Source: Arthrobacter sp. EM1
GTDB lineage: Bacteria > Actinomycetota > Actinomycetes > Actinomycetales > Micrococcaceae
NCBI RefSeq assembly: GCF_029964055.1
Contig: NZ_CP124836.1
Location: forward strand, 930,001-994,000
Direction of reading: 5' to 3'
Length of the DNA stretch: 64,000 bases
The translations under genes and the position numbers were made by a program. The notes beneath the pieces were generated by a model that was given only the letters and a program-made list of their open reading frames with translations, did no database searches and was not told the origin of the DNA. Below are positions 46,571 through 56,698 of the stretch, piece after piece (within the stretch, counting starts at the first letter, position 1; every line of letters begins with the position of its first letter).

Positions 46571-49552
46571 ATGGCGACACGTACTTCCTCCGCGCCTAGA
46601 GGAAACCCCAGCGGTAAATCAGGCAGCTCTTCGACCCGGGGCTCCGGTTCGGCTGCGTCCAAAACCAGCAAGCCCTCCGGTTCAACTGGCGCCTCGCGCA
46701 CCCGCCAGCTGGCCGTCGTCGAACCCAAACAGCCCTGGCCGGTCCGGGTTGCAGCCGGTGCCTGGCTGGGTGTTGCCCACGTTGTGGGAGCGGGTATCCG
46801 CCGGATCGGCTACGACGTCAGCGACCTCGACCCCGGGGACCGCCGCGACGGCGCAGCCCTGTTCAACCTCGCACTAGGGGTCTTCGTCGCCACCTTTGCC
46901 TGGTGGGGTTTTCAGGGCTGGTTCCCGGACATGGTGTACGGAATCGTCAACGGCACCTTCGGCTGGATGTCGCTGCTGCTGCCGCTGATGCTCGTGGTCT
47001 GTGCCTTTCGGCTGTTCCGCCACCCCGTCGACGGCCGCGGCAACAACCGGATCGGGATCGGTTTCCTGATCATGGCCTTCGCCGGTTCCGGCCTGGCCCA
47101 CGTCATTGGCGGGCAGCCTACCGTTGCTGAAGGCTTCGACGGACTGCGCCGAGCCGGCGGAATGCTCGGCTACCTTGCCGCGGCCCCGCTTGCCGCCATC
47201 CACCCCGCTGTTCCGCTGGCCGTCTACAGCGTGCTTGCTTTTACGTCCCTGCTGATTGTCACCGCCACGCCGTTCGGCGCCATTCCGGGCCGGTTGCACG
47301 CCGCGTACGAGCACCTTATGGGCATCGACCTGCAAGATCAGTACACCGACGACGGCAACACCGGCGGCGACAGCACCGGCGGCCGCCACGACCGCAGCTA
47401 CCTGGACGAAAACAGCACCCCTGCGCCGCCGAAAAAGAAGCGCCGCCGTCTTTTCGGCAAGGACCACGAGGACGAGTCCGGGCTCGAAGGCTACGTCGGC
47501 GACGAAGCGTTCGAGCGGGCACTAGTGGCGGACGAGGAAGCCGAAGCCGCCCGCACCGCGAAGGACGCCACATCCGTCGCCCCCGGGGTGCGACGCCCCA
47601 CCCAGGCGGAGCTAGCCATCGAAAAGATCAAGGCAGCCCAGGGTTTGGGGAGCGCCGCGGCCACAGTTGCAGGAGCGGCCGGGGAAAACGCCACCGAGGC
47701 GATCCCGCTGGTCACGCCGGGGATGGTCGCCGCAGGATCGCTGAATCCCGCCGCGCCGGCCCCCGGCGCCGCGGCCTTAGGTGCCGCATCAAAGGTCCCC
47801 GCGAATCCGGTGGCCCTGGCACCGCTGCCCACCCCCATCCCGCAGCGTACGGAGCAGCTATCGCTTGCCGGCGACGTTACGTACACGCTGCCGCCGTCGG
47901 ACGTCCTGACCCCCGGCTCCATCCCGAAGGAGCGCACGGAAGCCAACGACGCGATTGTCGCTTCGTTGACGGAAACCCTGAACCAGTTCAACGTGGACGC
48001 CCAGGTCACCGGCTTCAGCCGCGGCCCCACGGTGACCCGCTACGAGATTGAACTCTCCCCGGGCACCAAAGTGGAGCGCGTCACGGCGCTCTCCAAAAAC
48101 ATCTCCTACGCCGTTGCGAGCTCCGATGTGCGCATCCTGAGCCCCATCCCGGGCAAGTCGGCGATCGGAATTGAGATCCCCAACACGGACCGCGAGACGG
48201 TGTCCCTCGGTGACGTGCTCCGCAGCCAGAACGCGCGGCGCACGGAGCACCCGATGGTCATGGGAGTCGGCAAGGACGTCGAGGGCGGCTACGTTGTGGC
48301 CAACCTTGCCAAGATGCCGCACCTGCTGGTCGCCGGGGCCACCGGTGCCGGCAAGTCCTCGTTTGTGAACTCGATGATCACCTCCATCCTGATGCGTGCC
48401 ACACCCGACGAGGTCCGGATGGTTATGGTGGACCCCAAACGGGTGGAGCTCACCGCCTATGAAGGTGTCCCGCACCTCATCACTCCAATCATCACCAACC
48501 CCAAAAAGGCCGCCGAGGCCCTGCAGTGGGTGGTCCGCGAAATGGACGCCCGCTACGACGACCTCGCCAACTACGGCTTTAAACACATCGACGATTTCAA
48601 CAAGGCCGTCCGTGCGGGGAAAGTCCACCCGCCCGAGGGCTCCAAACGGGTCATCCGGCCCTACCCCTACCTGTTGATCATCGTGGACGAGCTCGCCGAC
48701 CTGATGATGGTCGCCCCGCGCGACGTCGAGGATTCGATTGTCCGCATCACCCAGCTGGCCCGTGCTGCCGGCATCCACTTGGTGCTCGCCACCCAGCGTC
48801 CCTCCGTGGACGTCGTCACCGGCCTGATCAAGGCCAATGTGCCGTCCCGGATGGCATTTGCCACGTCCTCGGTCACCGATTCCAGGGTGGTGCTGGACCA
48901 GCCGGGCGCCGAGAAACTGATCGGCCAGGGCGACGCCCTGTTCCTGCCGATGGGTGCGTCCAAGGCCATGCGTGTCCAGGGTGCCTGGGTCACCGAGTCC
49001 GAAATCCACAAGGTGGTCGAGCACGTCAAGGGCCAGCTCAAGGCCGTATACCGCGATGACGTGGCCCCGGAAGCGCCGAAGAAACAGATCGACGACGACA
49101 TCGGGGACGACCTCGAGGTGCTGCTGCAGGCCACCGAGCTGGTGGTCACCACCCAGTTCGGTTCCACCTCGATGCTGCAGCGCAAGCTGCGCGTCGGCTT
49201 CGCGAAGGCCGGCCGGCTGATGGACCTGCTCGAATCCCGCGGTGTGGTGGGCCCCTCCGAGGGTTCCAAAGCCCGCGACGTCCTGGTTAAGCCAGATGAC
49301 CTCGCCACTGTGCTGGCTGCCATGAAGGGCATGGAGGTGCCGGCCACGGCCGATTCGCAGACCGCAGCGCTGAGCGAGAACGCCAACGCGAACATCGCCC
49401 AGGGCGGCTACGCGGAGGACCTCGTCGCCGCCGACTTGGACCGTCGTACGCCGGCCACGGAGTACTACGACGGCGCCGACGGTGGCTCCGGTGGTGGCCC
49501 CACCGAGGACGACGGCGGTTCCGAGGACGCCTGGTCGCTCACCGGACGGTAG
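46571..49552 (+). CDS. ftsK: DNA translocase FtsK/SpoIIIE family
   Basis: A 993-residue membrane-anchored DNA pump that clears chromosomes from the closing septum. A basic Ser/Gly-rich N-terminus is followed by four membrane helices (about residues 85-245), a long linker with a KKKRRRLFG segment, and the motor domain: ISYAVASSDVRILSPIPGKSAIGIEIPN, Walker A VAGATGAGKSSF, Walker B IIVDELADLMM. The C-terminal gamma winged helix (TQFGSTSMLQRKLRVGFAKAGRLMD) reads polar KOPS-type sites. The ATG at 46571 is preferred to a frame start 63 bp earlier. Confidence 0.96.
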   Translation: MATRTSSAPRGNPSGKSGSSSTRGSGSAASKTSKPSGSTGASRTRQLAVVEPKQPWPVRVAAGAWLGVAHVVGAGIRRIGYDVSDLDPGDRRDGAALFNLALGVFVATFAWWGFQGWFPDMVYGIVNGTFGWMSLLLPLMLVVCAFRLFRHPVDGRGNNRIGIGFLIMAFAGSGLAHVIGGQPTVAEGFDGLRRAGGMLGYLAAAPLAAIHPAVPLAVYSVLAFTSLLIVTATPFGAIPGRLHAAYEHLMGIDLQDQYTDDGNTGGDSTGGRHDRSYLDENSTPAPPKKKRRRLFGKDHEDESGLEGYVGDEAFERALVADEEAEAARTAKDATSVAPGVRRPTQAELAIEKIKAAQGLGSAAATVAGAAGENATEAIPLVTPGMVAAGSLNPAAPAPGAAALGAASKVPANPVALAPLPTPIPQRTEQLSLAGDVTYTLPPSDVLTPGSIPKERTEANDAIVASLTETLNQFNVDAQVTGFSRGPTVTRYEIELSPGTKVERVTALSKNISYAVASSDVRILSPIPGKSAIGIEIPNTDRETVSLGDVLRSQNARRTEHPMVMGVGKDVEGGYVVANLAKMPHLLVAGATGAGKSSFVNSMITSILMRATPDEVRMVMVDPKRVELTAYEGVPHLITPIITNPKKAAEALQWVVREMDARYDDLANYGFKHIDDFNKAVRAGKVHPPEGSKRVIRPYPYLLIIVDELADLMMVAPRDVEDSIVRITQLARAAGIHLVLATQRPSVDVVTGLIKANVPSRMAFATSSVTDSRVVLDQPGAEKLIGQGDALFLPMGASKAMRVQGAWVTESEIHKVVEHVKGQLKAVYRDDVAPEAPKKQIDDDIGDDLEVLLQATELVVTTQFGSTSMLQRKLRVGFAKAGRLMDLLESRGVVGPSEGSKARDVLVKPDDLATVLAAMKGMEVPATADSQTAALSENANANIAQGGYAEDLVAADLDRRTPATEYYDGADGGSGGGPTEDDGGSEDAWSLTGR

Positions 49553-49561
49553 CCTAGGAAC

Positions 49562-50203
49562 GTGACTAGCGCCGAAGCAAACAGCGCCGGATCCGCTTCC
49601 GGGATCTGGAATCTGCCCAACATCCTGACGATGCTGCGGATAGTGATGGTGCCGTTTTTCGTCTGGTTCCTGCTGCTCGATGCTCCCGGGCTCGTCGCCC
49701 AGAACGGCGTCTGGCGCTGGATCGCCGGGGCGACTTTCGCCGTTGCGATCTACACTGACAAGCTCGACGGTGACATTGCCCGCAGCCGCGGCCTGATCAC
49801 CGACTTTGGCAAGATCGCCGACCCGATCGCGGACAAACTGCTGATCGGCTCGGCTCTTGTGATGCTCTCGCTGCTGCAGGAGCTGCCCTGGTGGGTCACC
49901 ATCCTGATCCTGGTCCGGGAATGGGGCATCACCGCCCTGCGCTTCGTTGTTATCCGCTACGGCGTGATTCCGGCCTCGCGCGGCGGGAAACTCAAGACCG
50001 TCACCCAGACGGCGGCGATCTTCCTCTACATCCTTCCGCTGGCCCCGATCGCCCCGTGGCTTGGCGTTGTGGCCTTTGTGGTTATGATGGCGGCCCTCGC
50101 GATAACCGTGTGGACCGGCGGAGAATATGTCATCGAGGCCCTCAAGCTGCGCGCCAGCGGCATCCGGGCGCAGCAACAAAAGAAGCTGGAGGGAAGGTCA
50201 TGA
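49562..50203 (+). CDS. pgsA: CDP-diacylglycerol-glycerol-3-phosphate phosphatidyltransferase
   Basis: A 213-residue membrane enzyme of phosphatidylglycerol synthesis. The CDP-alcohol phosphotransferase motif is complete: DKLDGDIARSRGLITDFG then KIADPIADK (D-x2-DG-x2-AR-x8-G-x3-D-x3-D). NLPNILTMLRIVMVPFF opens the protein, and about five hydrophobic segments follow. The GTG start lies 9 bp after ftsK; the stop overlaps cinA (ATGA). Confidence 0.94.
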   Translation: MTSAEANSAGSASGIWNLPNILTMLRIVMVPFFVWFLLLDAPGLVAQNGVWRWIAGATFAVAIYTDKLDGDIARSRGLITDFGKIADPIADKLLIGSALVMLSLLQELPWWVTILILVREWGITALRFVVIRYGVIPASRGGKLKTVTQTAAIFLYILPLAPIAPWLGVVAFVVMMAALAITVWTGGEYVIEALKLRASGIRAQQQKKLEGRS

Positions 50204-50712
50204 GCAGTCTCCACCCCGCGATTAACCTGCATCGGCTGGCCGAAGAGGCCGTCGCCGGAGCGATCGGCCGCGGACTGACCGTCGCCACGGCCGAATCCCT
50301 CACCGCCGGCATGGTCGCCGCGATGCTGGCCGACACCCCCGGTGCCTCCGGCATGCTCCAGGGCGGTGTGGTGTCCTACCAGAACACCGTAAAAGCCGAC
50401 GTCCTGGGGGTATCCCGGGAACTGCTCGAGACCGTCGGAGCCGTCGACGGCCGGGTTGCCGAAGCCATGGCGGCGGGGGCACGCAGAATCTGCGGAGCCG
50501 ACGTCGGGATCTCCACTACCGGGGTTGCCGGCCCCGAGCCGCACGGCGGCAAGGACGTGGGTTCCGTTTTTATCGGCGTCGCCACGGCGGAGGGTGCGAC
50601 GTCGTACGCCTACAGCTTCGAGGGCAACCGGCCGGAAATCCGCGGCCAGGCCTGTGCCGCCGCGCTGGAACGGCTCCTTGAGATACTGGCAGGCGAAGGC
50701 GACCGGGCGTAA
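50200..50712 (+). CDS. cinA: CinA C-terminal family nicotinamide-nucleotide amidase
   Basis: A 170-residue protein of only the CinA C-terminal (PncC) domain. TVATAESLTAGMVAAMLADTPGAS, GGVVSYQNTVKADVLGV and ISTTGVAGPEP are diagnostic. It deamidates nicotinamide mononucleotide in NAD recycling; the N-terminal COG1058 domain of full CinA is absent, as in many actinobacteria. Translationally coupled to pgsA; the ClgR-type regulator follows, a conserved trio. Confidence 0.93.
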   Translation: MSSLHPAINLHRLAEEAVAGAIGRGLTVATAESLTAGMVAAMLADTPGASGMLQGGVVSYQNTVKADVLGVSRELLETVGAVDGRVAEAMAAGARRICGADVGISTTGVAGPEPHGGKDVGSVFIGVATAEGATSYAYSFEGNRPEIRGQACAAALERLLEILAGEGDRA

Positions 50713-50785
50713 AGTTGCCGGGAACAAATCTGCACTGCGAATAGTTGTTACATTATGTCGCTTCCGTAGATAGGAGGCGCCTAGG

Positions 50786-50878
50786 ATGAAAGCATCATCA
50801 GTGTCCGCTGTGACCGGCGGGCTCGACATAAAGAGGGAGCAAGGCGATACAGATGGTAAAGCAGCCCGTATCCGTTAA
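50786..50878 (+). CDS. Possible 30-residue leader peptide before the ClgR-type gene
   Basis: An ATG eight bases after a strong AGGAGG encodes [20 protein letters not shown] plus ten residues. It has a better ribosome-binding site than the regulator's own upstream start candidate at 50853, which overlaps this frame. Codon use is plausible. Its presence in the leader suggests translation-dependent control of the regulator. It could also be a chance frame. Confidence 0.35.
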   Translation: MKASSVSAVTGGLDIKREQGDTDGKAARIR

Positions 50879-50945
50879 CGGCGTTGTCCGCTGGAAGGAT
50901 GTGGGCCTCGCCGATCAGGCTAAGAGCGAACAGAAGGAGCGCAAA

Positions 50946-51305
50946 ATGGTTGTACTTCGTCACGAAATCGGTGATGTTCTGCGCGACGTCCGCCAACGCC
51001 AAGGCCGTACCCTCCGCGAAGTCTCGCACAGTGCCCGAGTGTCCCTGGGCTACCTGAGTGAGGTGGAACGGGGCCAGAAGGAAGCCTCCTCGGAGCTGCT
51101 CTCCTCGATCTGCTCGGCCCTGGATGTTCCGCTCTCCGGTATGCTCCGCGAAGTCAGTGACCGTGTTGCCGTCGCCGAAGGCGTTGCGGTTCCGGACACC
51201 GTCCCGCAGGAGTTCGCCCAGCGCTACGGCCGTGACCTGGACCGTGAGCTAAACTCCGAGCTCAACGATGAGTTGGCCAAGGGCCTCCTCTCCGGGGCAC
51301 GCTAG
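50946..51305 (+). CDS. clgR: ClgR-like XRE-family transcriptional regulator
   Basis: A 119-residue helix-turn-helix regulator. [20 protein letters not shown], then [20 protein letters not shown] (the DNA-binding helices) and [19 protein letters not shown] match ClgR, the activator of clp protease and stress genes in actinobacteria. The C-terminus has an acidic repeat, [16 protein letters not shown]. The ATG at 50946 follows AGAAGGAGC well; an in-frame ATG at 50853 would add 31 residues without conservation. The pgsA-cinA-clgR order supports the name. Confidence 0.87.
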   Translation: MVVLRHEIGDVLRDVRQRQGRTLREVSHSARVSLGYLSEVERGQKEASSELLSSICSALDVPLSGMLREVSDRVAVAEGVAVPDTVPQEFAQRYGRDLDRELNSELNDELAKGLLSGAR

Positions 51306-51328
51306 CCCCGACTGGAACCACTCGACAA

Positions 51329-51357
51329 GGGACCCCGGCGGTGTGCCGGGGTCCTTT
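51329..51357 (+). terminator. Terminator after the ClgR-type gene
   Basis: GGACCCCGGC pairs with GCCGGGGTCC around a GGTG-type loop and is followed by TTT. It sits between the regulator and the convergent MarR gene and may serve both. Confidence 0.8.
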
Positions 51358-51385
51358 GTGTGTCCGGTGGGGTGGAACGAGGCAG

Positions 51386-51895
51386 CTACTGCGGTTCGTC
51401 GCGGGGAAAACCGTCACGCTCGTAGGTCGCGTTGAGCTTTGCAATGTAGCGTGAAAGGGTCTGCAGTTCTTCCGGCGGCCACTCGCCAAGCCGTTCGCGG
51501 AACACTTCGCGCCGCGCGTCCTGCACCTCATGCATCCTTTCCTCACCCACCGGCGTCAGCCGGATCATCTGGGCGCGGCCGTCGAGCGGATCGGCTTCCT
51601 TGGAGACCAGGCCGAGGCGTTCGAGGAAGGCGACCTGCCGGCTCACAGAGGGCTTTCCGACACCGAGGCTGGAGGCAAGTTCGGTCAGCCGCATGGAACC
51701 CTGGCGGCGGATGACAATCAGCAGTCCGTAGGCCGCCGGCTCCATGTCGGGGTGGACCTGGCGCGAGAGGTGGTGCGAGATGGACCGCGCGCGGCGCCAG
51801 AGCAGGCTCAACTGGTGCTCGACGTCGGTCAGCGCCGCGTCGGTGGAGTTATCAGTGACGCCGGGGAACCCAGGGCCTGCGGCGGGAATGCTCAT
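51386..51895 (-). CDS. MarR-family transcriptional regulator
   Basis: A winged-helix regulator of about 169 residues from the ATG at 51895 (MSIPAAGPG), or 172 from 51904. EHQLSLLWRRARSISHHLSR opens the domain; the recognition part is MRLTELASSLGVGKPSVSRQVAFLERLGLV and the wing DGRAQMIRLTPVG. MarR proteins usually answer to phenolic ligands or oxidation. The divergent region to the DUF3046 gene holds a perfect inverted repeat that may be its operator. Confidence 0.88.
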   Translation of the reverse strand: MSIPAAGPGFPGVTDNSTDAALTDVEHQLSLLWRRARSISHHLSRQVHPDMEPAAYGLLIVIRRQGSMRLTELASSLGVGKPSVSRQVAFLERLGLVSKEADPLDGRAQMIRLTPVGEERMHEVQDARREVFRERLGEWPPEELQTLSRYIAKLNATYERDGFPRDEPQ

Positions 51896-51905
51896 GGCCA
51901 CCATT

Positions 51906-51938
51906 CTAGAGTCCCCGGGGCACCGTGAGAGACTCTAG
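51906..51938. promoter_or_regulatory. Inverted repeat between MarR and DUF3046 genes
   Basis: CTAGAGTC (51906-51913) and GACTCTAG (51931-51938) are perfect complements 17 bp apart, placed directly before both divergent starts. Arm spacing of about 25 bp centre to centre suits a regulator binding one face of the helix. Probably a MarR operator; inference. Confidence 0.5.
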
Positions 51939-51940
51939 GG

Positions 51941-52159
51941 GTGCGAATCAGTGACTTTTGGCGCCTCATGGACGACGAATTCGGGGCCGGGTACTCCCGT
52001 GTCCTTGGCAGCTCCCTCGTCTTGGCCGGTGTCGGCGGCCGGACCGCCGACCAGGCCCTGGGCGCCGGCGTTGCCCCCCGGCAGGTATGGCTGGCGCTGT
52101 GCGACGTCCAGGATGTGCCGCCCGAGCGGCGGCTGGGCCGGGACGTCAAACCCCGCTGA
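51941..52159 (+). CDS. DUF3046 protein
   Basis: A 72-residue protein with MRISDFWRLMDDEFGAGYSRVL, then LGGRTADQALGAGV-type text and VWLALCDVQDVPPERRLG, which match DUF3046, a small family found next to recA in actinobacteria. Function unknown; location suggests a link to DNA repair. Starts at a GTG three bases after the inverted repeat arm. Confidence 0.88.
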   Translation: MRISDFWRLMDDEFGAGYSRVLGSSLVLAGVGGRTADQALGAGVAPRQVWLALCDVQDVPPERRLGRDVKPR

Positions 52160-52243
52160 CGCAGACCCCGTGCGGCCGAACGAAGGGTCCGGCCCTGCGG
52201 CCACGCCGTGGCGGCGAACGACTGACACGCCGCGCCGATTGTT

Positions 52244-52257
52244 CGAATATCTGTTCG
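52244..52257. promoter_or_regulatory. LexA (SOS) box before recA
   Basis: CGAATATCTGTTCG fits CGAAC-N4-GTTCG with one change. A TATGCT -10-like element follows at 52266-52271, so bound LexA would cover the promoter. About 180 bp of leader precede recA. Confidence 0.88.
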
Positions 52258-52435
52258 GGTAGGGCTATGCTTTTTTTAGAGCTTTTTCCACATATGCGGG
52301 GCAGGCAGACAACTCTGTCGGTGGGTGCCGGTAGTTTCAGTATCGACCGCAAACTGATCGTGACCGCAGATCAGGAACAGTACACAGGGCCCGAAACGGC
52401 CACTCCACAGCGAGAAAGTATTAGAGGTGTGAACC

Positions 52436-53488
52436 ATGGCCGCAGCCCCGGATCGCCAGAAGGCGCTCGACGCAGCGCTTGCCCAGATTGACAAGCAGTT
52501 CGGCAAGGGCTCGGTAATGCGCCTGGGCGACGAAGTCCGTGCGCCGATCGAGGTCATTCCCACCGGCTCCATCGCCTTGGACGTTGCGCTGGGAATTGGC
52601 GGCCTGCCGCGGGGCCGCGTTGTGGAAATCTACGGTCCGGAATCCTCCGGTAAGACCACCGTGGCACTGCACGCTGTCGCCAATGCCCAGCGCCTGGGCG
52701 GCATCGCCGCATTCATCGACGCCGAACACGCACTGGATCCCGAATATGCCGCCAAGCTAGGCGTCGACACCGATGCGCTGCTGGTCTCCCAGCCGGACAC
52801 CGGCGAGCAGGCCCTGGAAATCATGGACATGCTGATCGGCTCCGGCTCCCTGGACGTTATCGTTATCGACTCCGTCGCGGCGCTTGTTCCCCGCGCGGAA
52901 ATCGAAGGCGACATGGGCGACAGCCACGTGGGTCTGCAGGCCCGACTGATGAGCCAGGCCCTCCGAAAAATTACCGGCCGTCTAAGCCAGACCAAGACCA
53001 CGGCAATTTTTATCAACCAGCTGCGCGAAAAGATCGGCGTCTTCTTCGGGTCCCCGGAAACCACCACCGGTGGCAAGGCGCTGAAGTTCTACGCGTCCAT
53101 CCGCATCGACGTTCGCCGGATCCAGACCCTGAAGGAGGGCGCGGACTCCGTCGGTAACCGCACCAAGGCCAAAATCGTTAAGAACAAAATGGCACCGCCC
53201 TTCAAGATCGCCGAGTTCGACATCATTTACGGCCAGGGGATCTCCCGCGAGGGCGGCATCATCGACATGGGTGTTGAACACGGGCTGATCAAGAAGTCCG
53301 GGTCCTGGTTCACGTACGACGGTGACCAGCTGGGCCAGGGAATGGAAAACTCCCGGCGTTTCCTGCGCGATAACCCCGAGCTGGCCACCGAGCTGGAACG
53401 GCTTATCAAGGAGAAGCTGGGCGTCGGAGTGAAGGCCCCCGCCGAGACCGAAGCATCCCCAAAGCTGAAGGCCGTTGACGGCTTCTAA
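52436..53488 (+). CDS. recA: Recombinase RecA
   Basis: A 350-residue ATP-dependent strand-exchange protein and SOS co-protease. Walker A is GPESSGKTT, Walker [13 protein letters not shown], the L2 loop follows [21 protein letters not shown], and [10 protein letters not shown] lies in the core. The start [15 protein letters not shown] is standard in actinobacteria. Its end overlaps recX by 14 bases. Controlled by the SOS box upstream. Confidence 0.99.
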   Translation: MAAAPDRQKALDAALAQIDKQFGKGSVMRLGDEVRAPIEVIPTGSIALDVALGIGGLPRGRVVEIYGPESSGKTTVALHAVANAQRLGGIAAFIDAEHALDPEYAAKLGVDTDALLVSQPDTGEQALEIMDMLIGSGSLDVIVIDSVAALVPRAEIEGDMGDSHVGLQARLMSQALRKITGRLSQTKTTAIFINQLREKIGVFFGSPETTTGGKALKFYASIRIDVRRIQTLKEGADSVGNRTKAKIVKNKMAPPFKIAEFDIIYGQGISREGGIIDMGVEHGLIKKSGSWFTYDGDQLGQGMENSRRFLRDNPELATELERLIKEKLGVGVKAPAETEASPKLKAVDGF

Positions 53489-54107
53489 CCGCCGGCCGCG
53501 CCAGGGGGCAGGGTTCCCCGCCCGGAGCCCTGCCCCCGCCAACGAGAGGGATGCCGGGGTTAGCGCGGACCCGGCGGCCCTTGCCCGTGCAATTGTGCTC
53601 CGGCAGCTGACCAGCGCGCCCAAGACCCGGCTGCAGCTTGCCCGCAAGCTCGCGGAACGGGACGTACCCGACGACGTTGCCAACGCCGTGCTCGACCGTT
53701 TCGAAGAAGTGAAGCTCATCGACGACGCGGATTTCGCAGACATGTGGGTGCGGTCCCGTTCGCAGAGCCGCAAACTCGCCAAAGGGGCACTCCGGCGCGA
53801 ACTCACCGAGAAGGGCATCGACTCGGACACCGCCGCCGCTGCCCTCGAACAGCTCAGCGACGCGGCCGAGGAAGATGCGGGCCGCGAACTGGTACGACGG
53901 AAACTCCGCGGCCTGACCGGCTTCGCGGACCGCGCAGAGCGCGACAAAACCACCCGCAGGCTGGCGTCCATGCTCGCCCGCAAGGGCTACCAACCTTCCC
54001 TGGCGTTCCGGATCGTCGGCGAAGTGCTGGATGCGGCCGTTGCAGGGTCCGGGCCGGAATCCTGGGAAACCCCGGCACGGCGCCGACCCGGTACCCTTAA
54101 CAGGTGA
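53475..54107 (+). CDS. recX: Regulatory protein RecX
   Basis: A 210-residue helical-repeat protein that modulates RecA filaments. Three RecX repeats are visible: [53 protein letters not shown] and [23 protein letters not shown]. The start is a TTG inside the recA end; it is the only start allowing the full domain with a coupled position, but is not certain. Overlaps miaB (GTGA). Confidence 0.9.
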   Translation: MTASNRRPRQGAGFPARSPAPANERDAGVSADPAALARAIVLRQLTSAPKTRLQLARKLAERDVPDDVANAVLDRFEEVKLIDDADFADMWVRSRSQSRKLAKGALRRELTEKGIDSDTAAAALEQLSDAAEEDAGRELVRRKLRGLTGFADRAERDKTTRRLASMLARKGYQPSLAFRIVGEVLDAAVAGSGPESWETPARRRPGTLNR

Positions 54108-55672
54108 GTTTGACCATTCCCTCCCCAGCAGCCGGCAACACCCCTTCCACGGATGCCTCGTCGGCACCCGGCGACGGGCCGGTGCCTGTGCCGCCCCGCA
54201 CCTACCAGGTGCGCACTTACGGCTGCCAGATGAATGTGCACGACTCCGAGCGGATGTCCGGAATGCTCGAAGCGGCAGGCTATGTTCCGGCCGCCGGCGA
54301 CCTCGCCGATGTTGTGGTCTTCAACACCTGTGCCGTGCGGGAAAACGCCGACAACAAGCTTTACGGCAATCTCGGCATGCTGGCGCCGGTCAAAGCCGCC
54401 AACCCGGGAATGCAGATCGCCGTCGGGGGATGCCTGGCGCAGAAGGACCGGGACACCATCCTGAAAAAGGCTCCGTGGGTGGACGCCGTCTTCGGAACAC
54501 ACAATGTCGGCGCCCTGCCGGCGCTGCTGGAACGGGCCCGCCACAATAACGAAGCACAGCTGGAAATCCTCGAGTCGCTCGACGTTTTCCCTTCCACACT
54601 GCCCACCAAACGCGACTCGGTGTATTCCGGCTGGGTATCGATCTCCGTTGGCTGCAATAACACCTGCACCTTCTGCATCGTCCCGGCCCTGCGCGGCAAA
54701 GAAAAGGACCGCCGCCCGGGAGACATTCTGGCCGAGATTCAGGCGCTCGTGGCCGACGGGGCGATCGAAGTAACCCTATTGGGCCAAAACGTGAATTCCT
54801 ACGGCGTGGAGTTCGGTGACCGGCAGGCGTTTTCCAAACTGCTGCGCGCCTGCGGTGATATCCCGGGCCTGGAACGGGTGCGCTTCACGAGCCCGCACCC
54901 CGCCGCTTTTACAGACGACGTCATCGACGCCATGGCCGAGACCCCGAACGTGATGCCGCAACTGCACATGCCACTGCAGTCCGGCTCGGACAAGGTCCTC
55001 AAGGAGATGAAGCGGTCGTACCGGTCCACCAAGTTCCTCGGCATCCTGGACAAGGTCCGAGCAAAGATTCCGCACGCCGCCATCTCCACTGACATTATCG
55101 TCGGATTCCCCGGCGAAACCGAGGAGGACTTCCAGGCCACCCTGGACGTTGTGGAGAAGTCCCGCTTCGCCACAGCCTTTACCTTCCAGTACTCCAAGCG
55201 GCCGGGAACGCCCGCCGCGGAGCTGCCGGACCAGCTCCCCAAAGCCGTTGTGCAGGAGCGTTTCGAACGCCTTACCGCACTGCAGGACAGGATTGCGGCC
55301 GAGGAGAACGCCCGCCAGCTCGGCCGGCGCGTCGAGGTGATGGTCACCGCCCATGCCGGGCGTAAGTCCGAGGAAACCCATCGGCTCTCCGGCCGGGCAC
55401 AGGACCAGCGGCTGGTCCACTTCTCCGTGCCTGACGGCGCCGAGACGCCGCGCCCCGGTGACCTCGTTACGGTGACCATCACCGGGGCAGCGGCGTTCCA
55501 CCTCGTCGCCGACCCGGCGACCGTGGCGGACTTCAGTCTTCGCCGTTCCCGCGCCGGCGACGCCTGGGACAGGTCGCAGGCGGATTCCTGCGGCGCCCCC
55601 GCCCCGGCATCGTCAGCCGGAACGAAGGGTGTGTCCCTGGGCATGCCGGCACTGCCCGTGCGCAGCAGCTAG
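54104..55672 (+). CDS. miaB: tRNA-2-methylthio-N6-isopentenyladenosine synthase MiaB
   Basis: A 522-residue radical SAM methylthiotransferase. The auxiliary cluster Cys lie in [17 protein letters not shown] and VGGCLAQ; the radical SAM motif is [31 protein letters not shown] and [10 protein letters not shown] complete the family pattern, with a C-terminal TRAM domain. It modifies A37 after MiaA, encoded next. Disordered N- and C-terminal tails (about 30 and 40 residues) are extra. Confidence 0.96.
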   Translation: MSLTIPSPAAGNTPSTDASSAPGDGPVPVPPRTYQVRTYGCQMNVHDSERMSGMLEAAGYVPAAGDLADVVVFNTCAVRENADNKLYGNLGMLAPVKAANPGMQIAVGGCLAQKDRDTILKKAPWVDAVFGTHNVGALPALLERARHNNEAQLEILESLDVFPSTLPTKRDSVYSGWVSISVGCNNTCTFCIVPALRGKEKDRRPGDILAEIQALVADGAIEVTLLGQNVNSYGVEFGDRQAFSKLLRACGDIPGLERVRFTSPHPAAFTDDVIDAMAETPNVMPQLHMPLQSGSDKVLKEMKRSYRSTKFLGILDKVRAKIPHAAISTDIIVGFPGETEEDFQATLDVVEKSRFATAFTFQYSKRPGTPAAELPDQLPKAVVQERFERLTALQDRIAAEENARQLGRRVEVMVTAHAGRKSEETHRLSGRAQDQRLVHFSVPDGAETPRPGDLVTVTITGAAAFHLVADPATVADFSLRRSRAGDAWDRSQADSCGAPAPASSAGTKGVSLGMPALPVRSS

Positions 55673-55675
55673 CCC

Positions 55676-56638
55676 GTGAAAGCCTCGCAGGACGCCCCGG
55701 CCGGCCTGGAACCTGTCGCGGGAACCGGCGCCACGCCGGGAATGCCGGTGATCGCCGTCGTCGGGCCGACCGGCTCCGGCAAGTCCGATCTTGCCGTCTC
55801 GCTGGCGCTGGAACTCGACGGCGAAGTCATCAATGCCGACTCGATGCAGTTCTACCGAGGCATGGACATTGGCACCGCGAAAATCACCGAGGCCGAACGG
55901 AGGGGAGTGCCGCACCACCTTCTGGACATCCTGGACGTGACCGAGGAAGCCAGCGTCTCCGACTTCCAGCAGCACGCCCGAGGGCTCATTGCCGCCATCC
56001 ATGCCCGCGGCAAACGCGCCATCCTGGCAGGGGGATCCGGTCTCTACGTCCGCGCAGCCCTTGACGTGCTGGAATTCCCCGGCACCGATCCGGTCATCCG
56101 GAGCAGGCTGGAGACCGAACTGGAAAACGACGGACCGGCGCTTTTGCGTGCGCGGCTCGAAGGCGTGGACCCGGTTTCCGCGGGCCGGCTCGGCGACGCG
56201 CGCCGGATTGTCCGCGCCCTGGAGGTGTTCGAGCTGACCGGGCGGCCTTTCAGCTCCTTTATGCCCAGCCGCGAGTACTTCCAGCCGGCCGTCCAGATCG
56301 GGCTCGAGGTGGACCGTGAACGGCTCCGGGAACGGCTCGCCCGCCGGGTACACACCATGGCTGACCGCGGGCTGCTGAACGAGGTCAGCAGGCTGGATGC
56401 GGCCGGACTCCGGCGGGGCAAAACAGCACCCCGGGCCCTCGGCTATGCGCAATTCCTCAAGGTCCTCGACGGCGAATCCGACCCAGCCCAGGCAGTGGCG
56501 GAAACCATCGTCGCGACCCGGCAGTTTGCCCGGCGCCAACTCACCTGGTTCCGCGCCGACCCCCGAATAGGCTGGCTCGACTGGCAGGACCCGGAACTGT
56601 TGGCCAAGGCCGCCGCGCTTTGCGGCGGAGCCGAGTGA
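55676..56638 (+). CDS. miaA: tRNA dimethylallyltransferase MiaA
   Basis: A 320-residue enzyme that prenylates A37 of tRNA. The P-loop is [14 protein letters not shown], then [38 protein letters not shown] and a C-terminal [18 protein letters not shown] start lies three bases after miaB. The miaB-miaA pair gives consecutive steps of one modification. Confidence 0.96.
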   Translation: MKASQDAPAGLEPVAGTGATPGMPVIAVVGPTGSGKSDLAVSLALELDGEVINADSMQFYRGMDIGTAKITEAERRGVPHHLLDILDVTEEASVSDFQQHARGLIAAIHARGKRAILAGGSGLYVRAALDVLEFPGTDPVIRSRLETELENDGPALLRARLEGVDPVSAGRLGDARRIVRALEVFELTGRPFSSFMPSREYFQPAVQIGLEVDRERLRERLARRVHTMADRGLLNEVSRLDAAGLRRGKTAPRALGYAQFLKVLDGESDPAQAVAETIVATRQFARRQLTWFRADPRIGWLDWQDPELLAKAAALCGGAE

Positions 56639-56698
56639 CCGGAACGTGGCGCCACGGCCGTTTTCCAGCGGCACGCCGCGCGACGGTACCCTTGGTGC

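Noticed and set aside
47858..50179. 773-codon minus-strand frame opposite ftsK and pgsA
   Set aside because: It spans two well-supported genes with conserved motifs on the plus strand and is a composition shadow.
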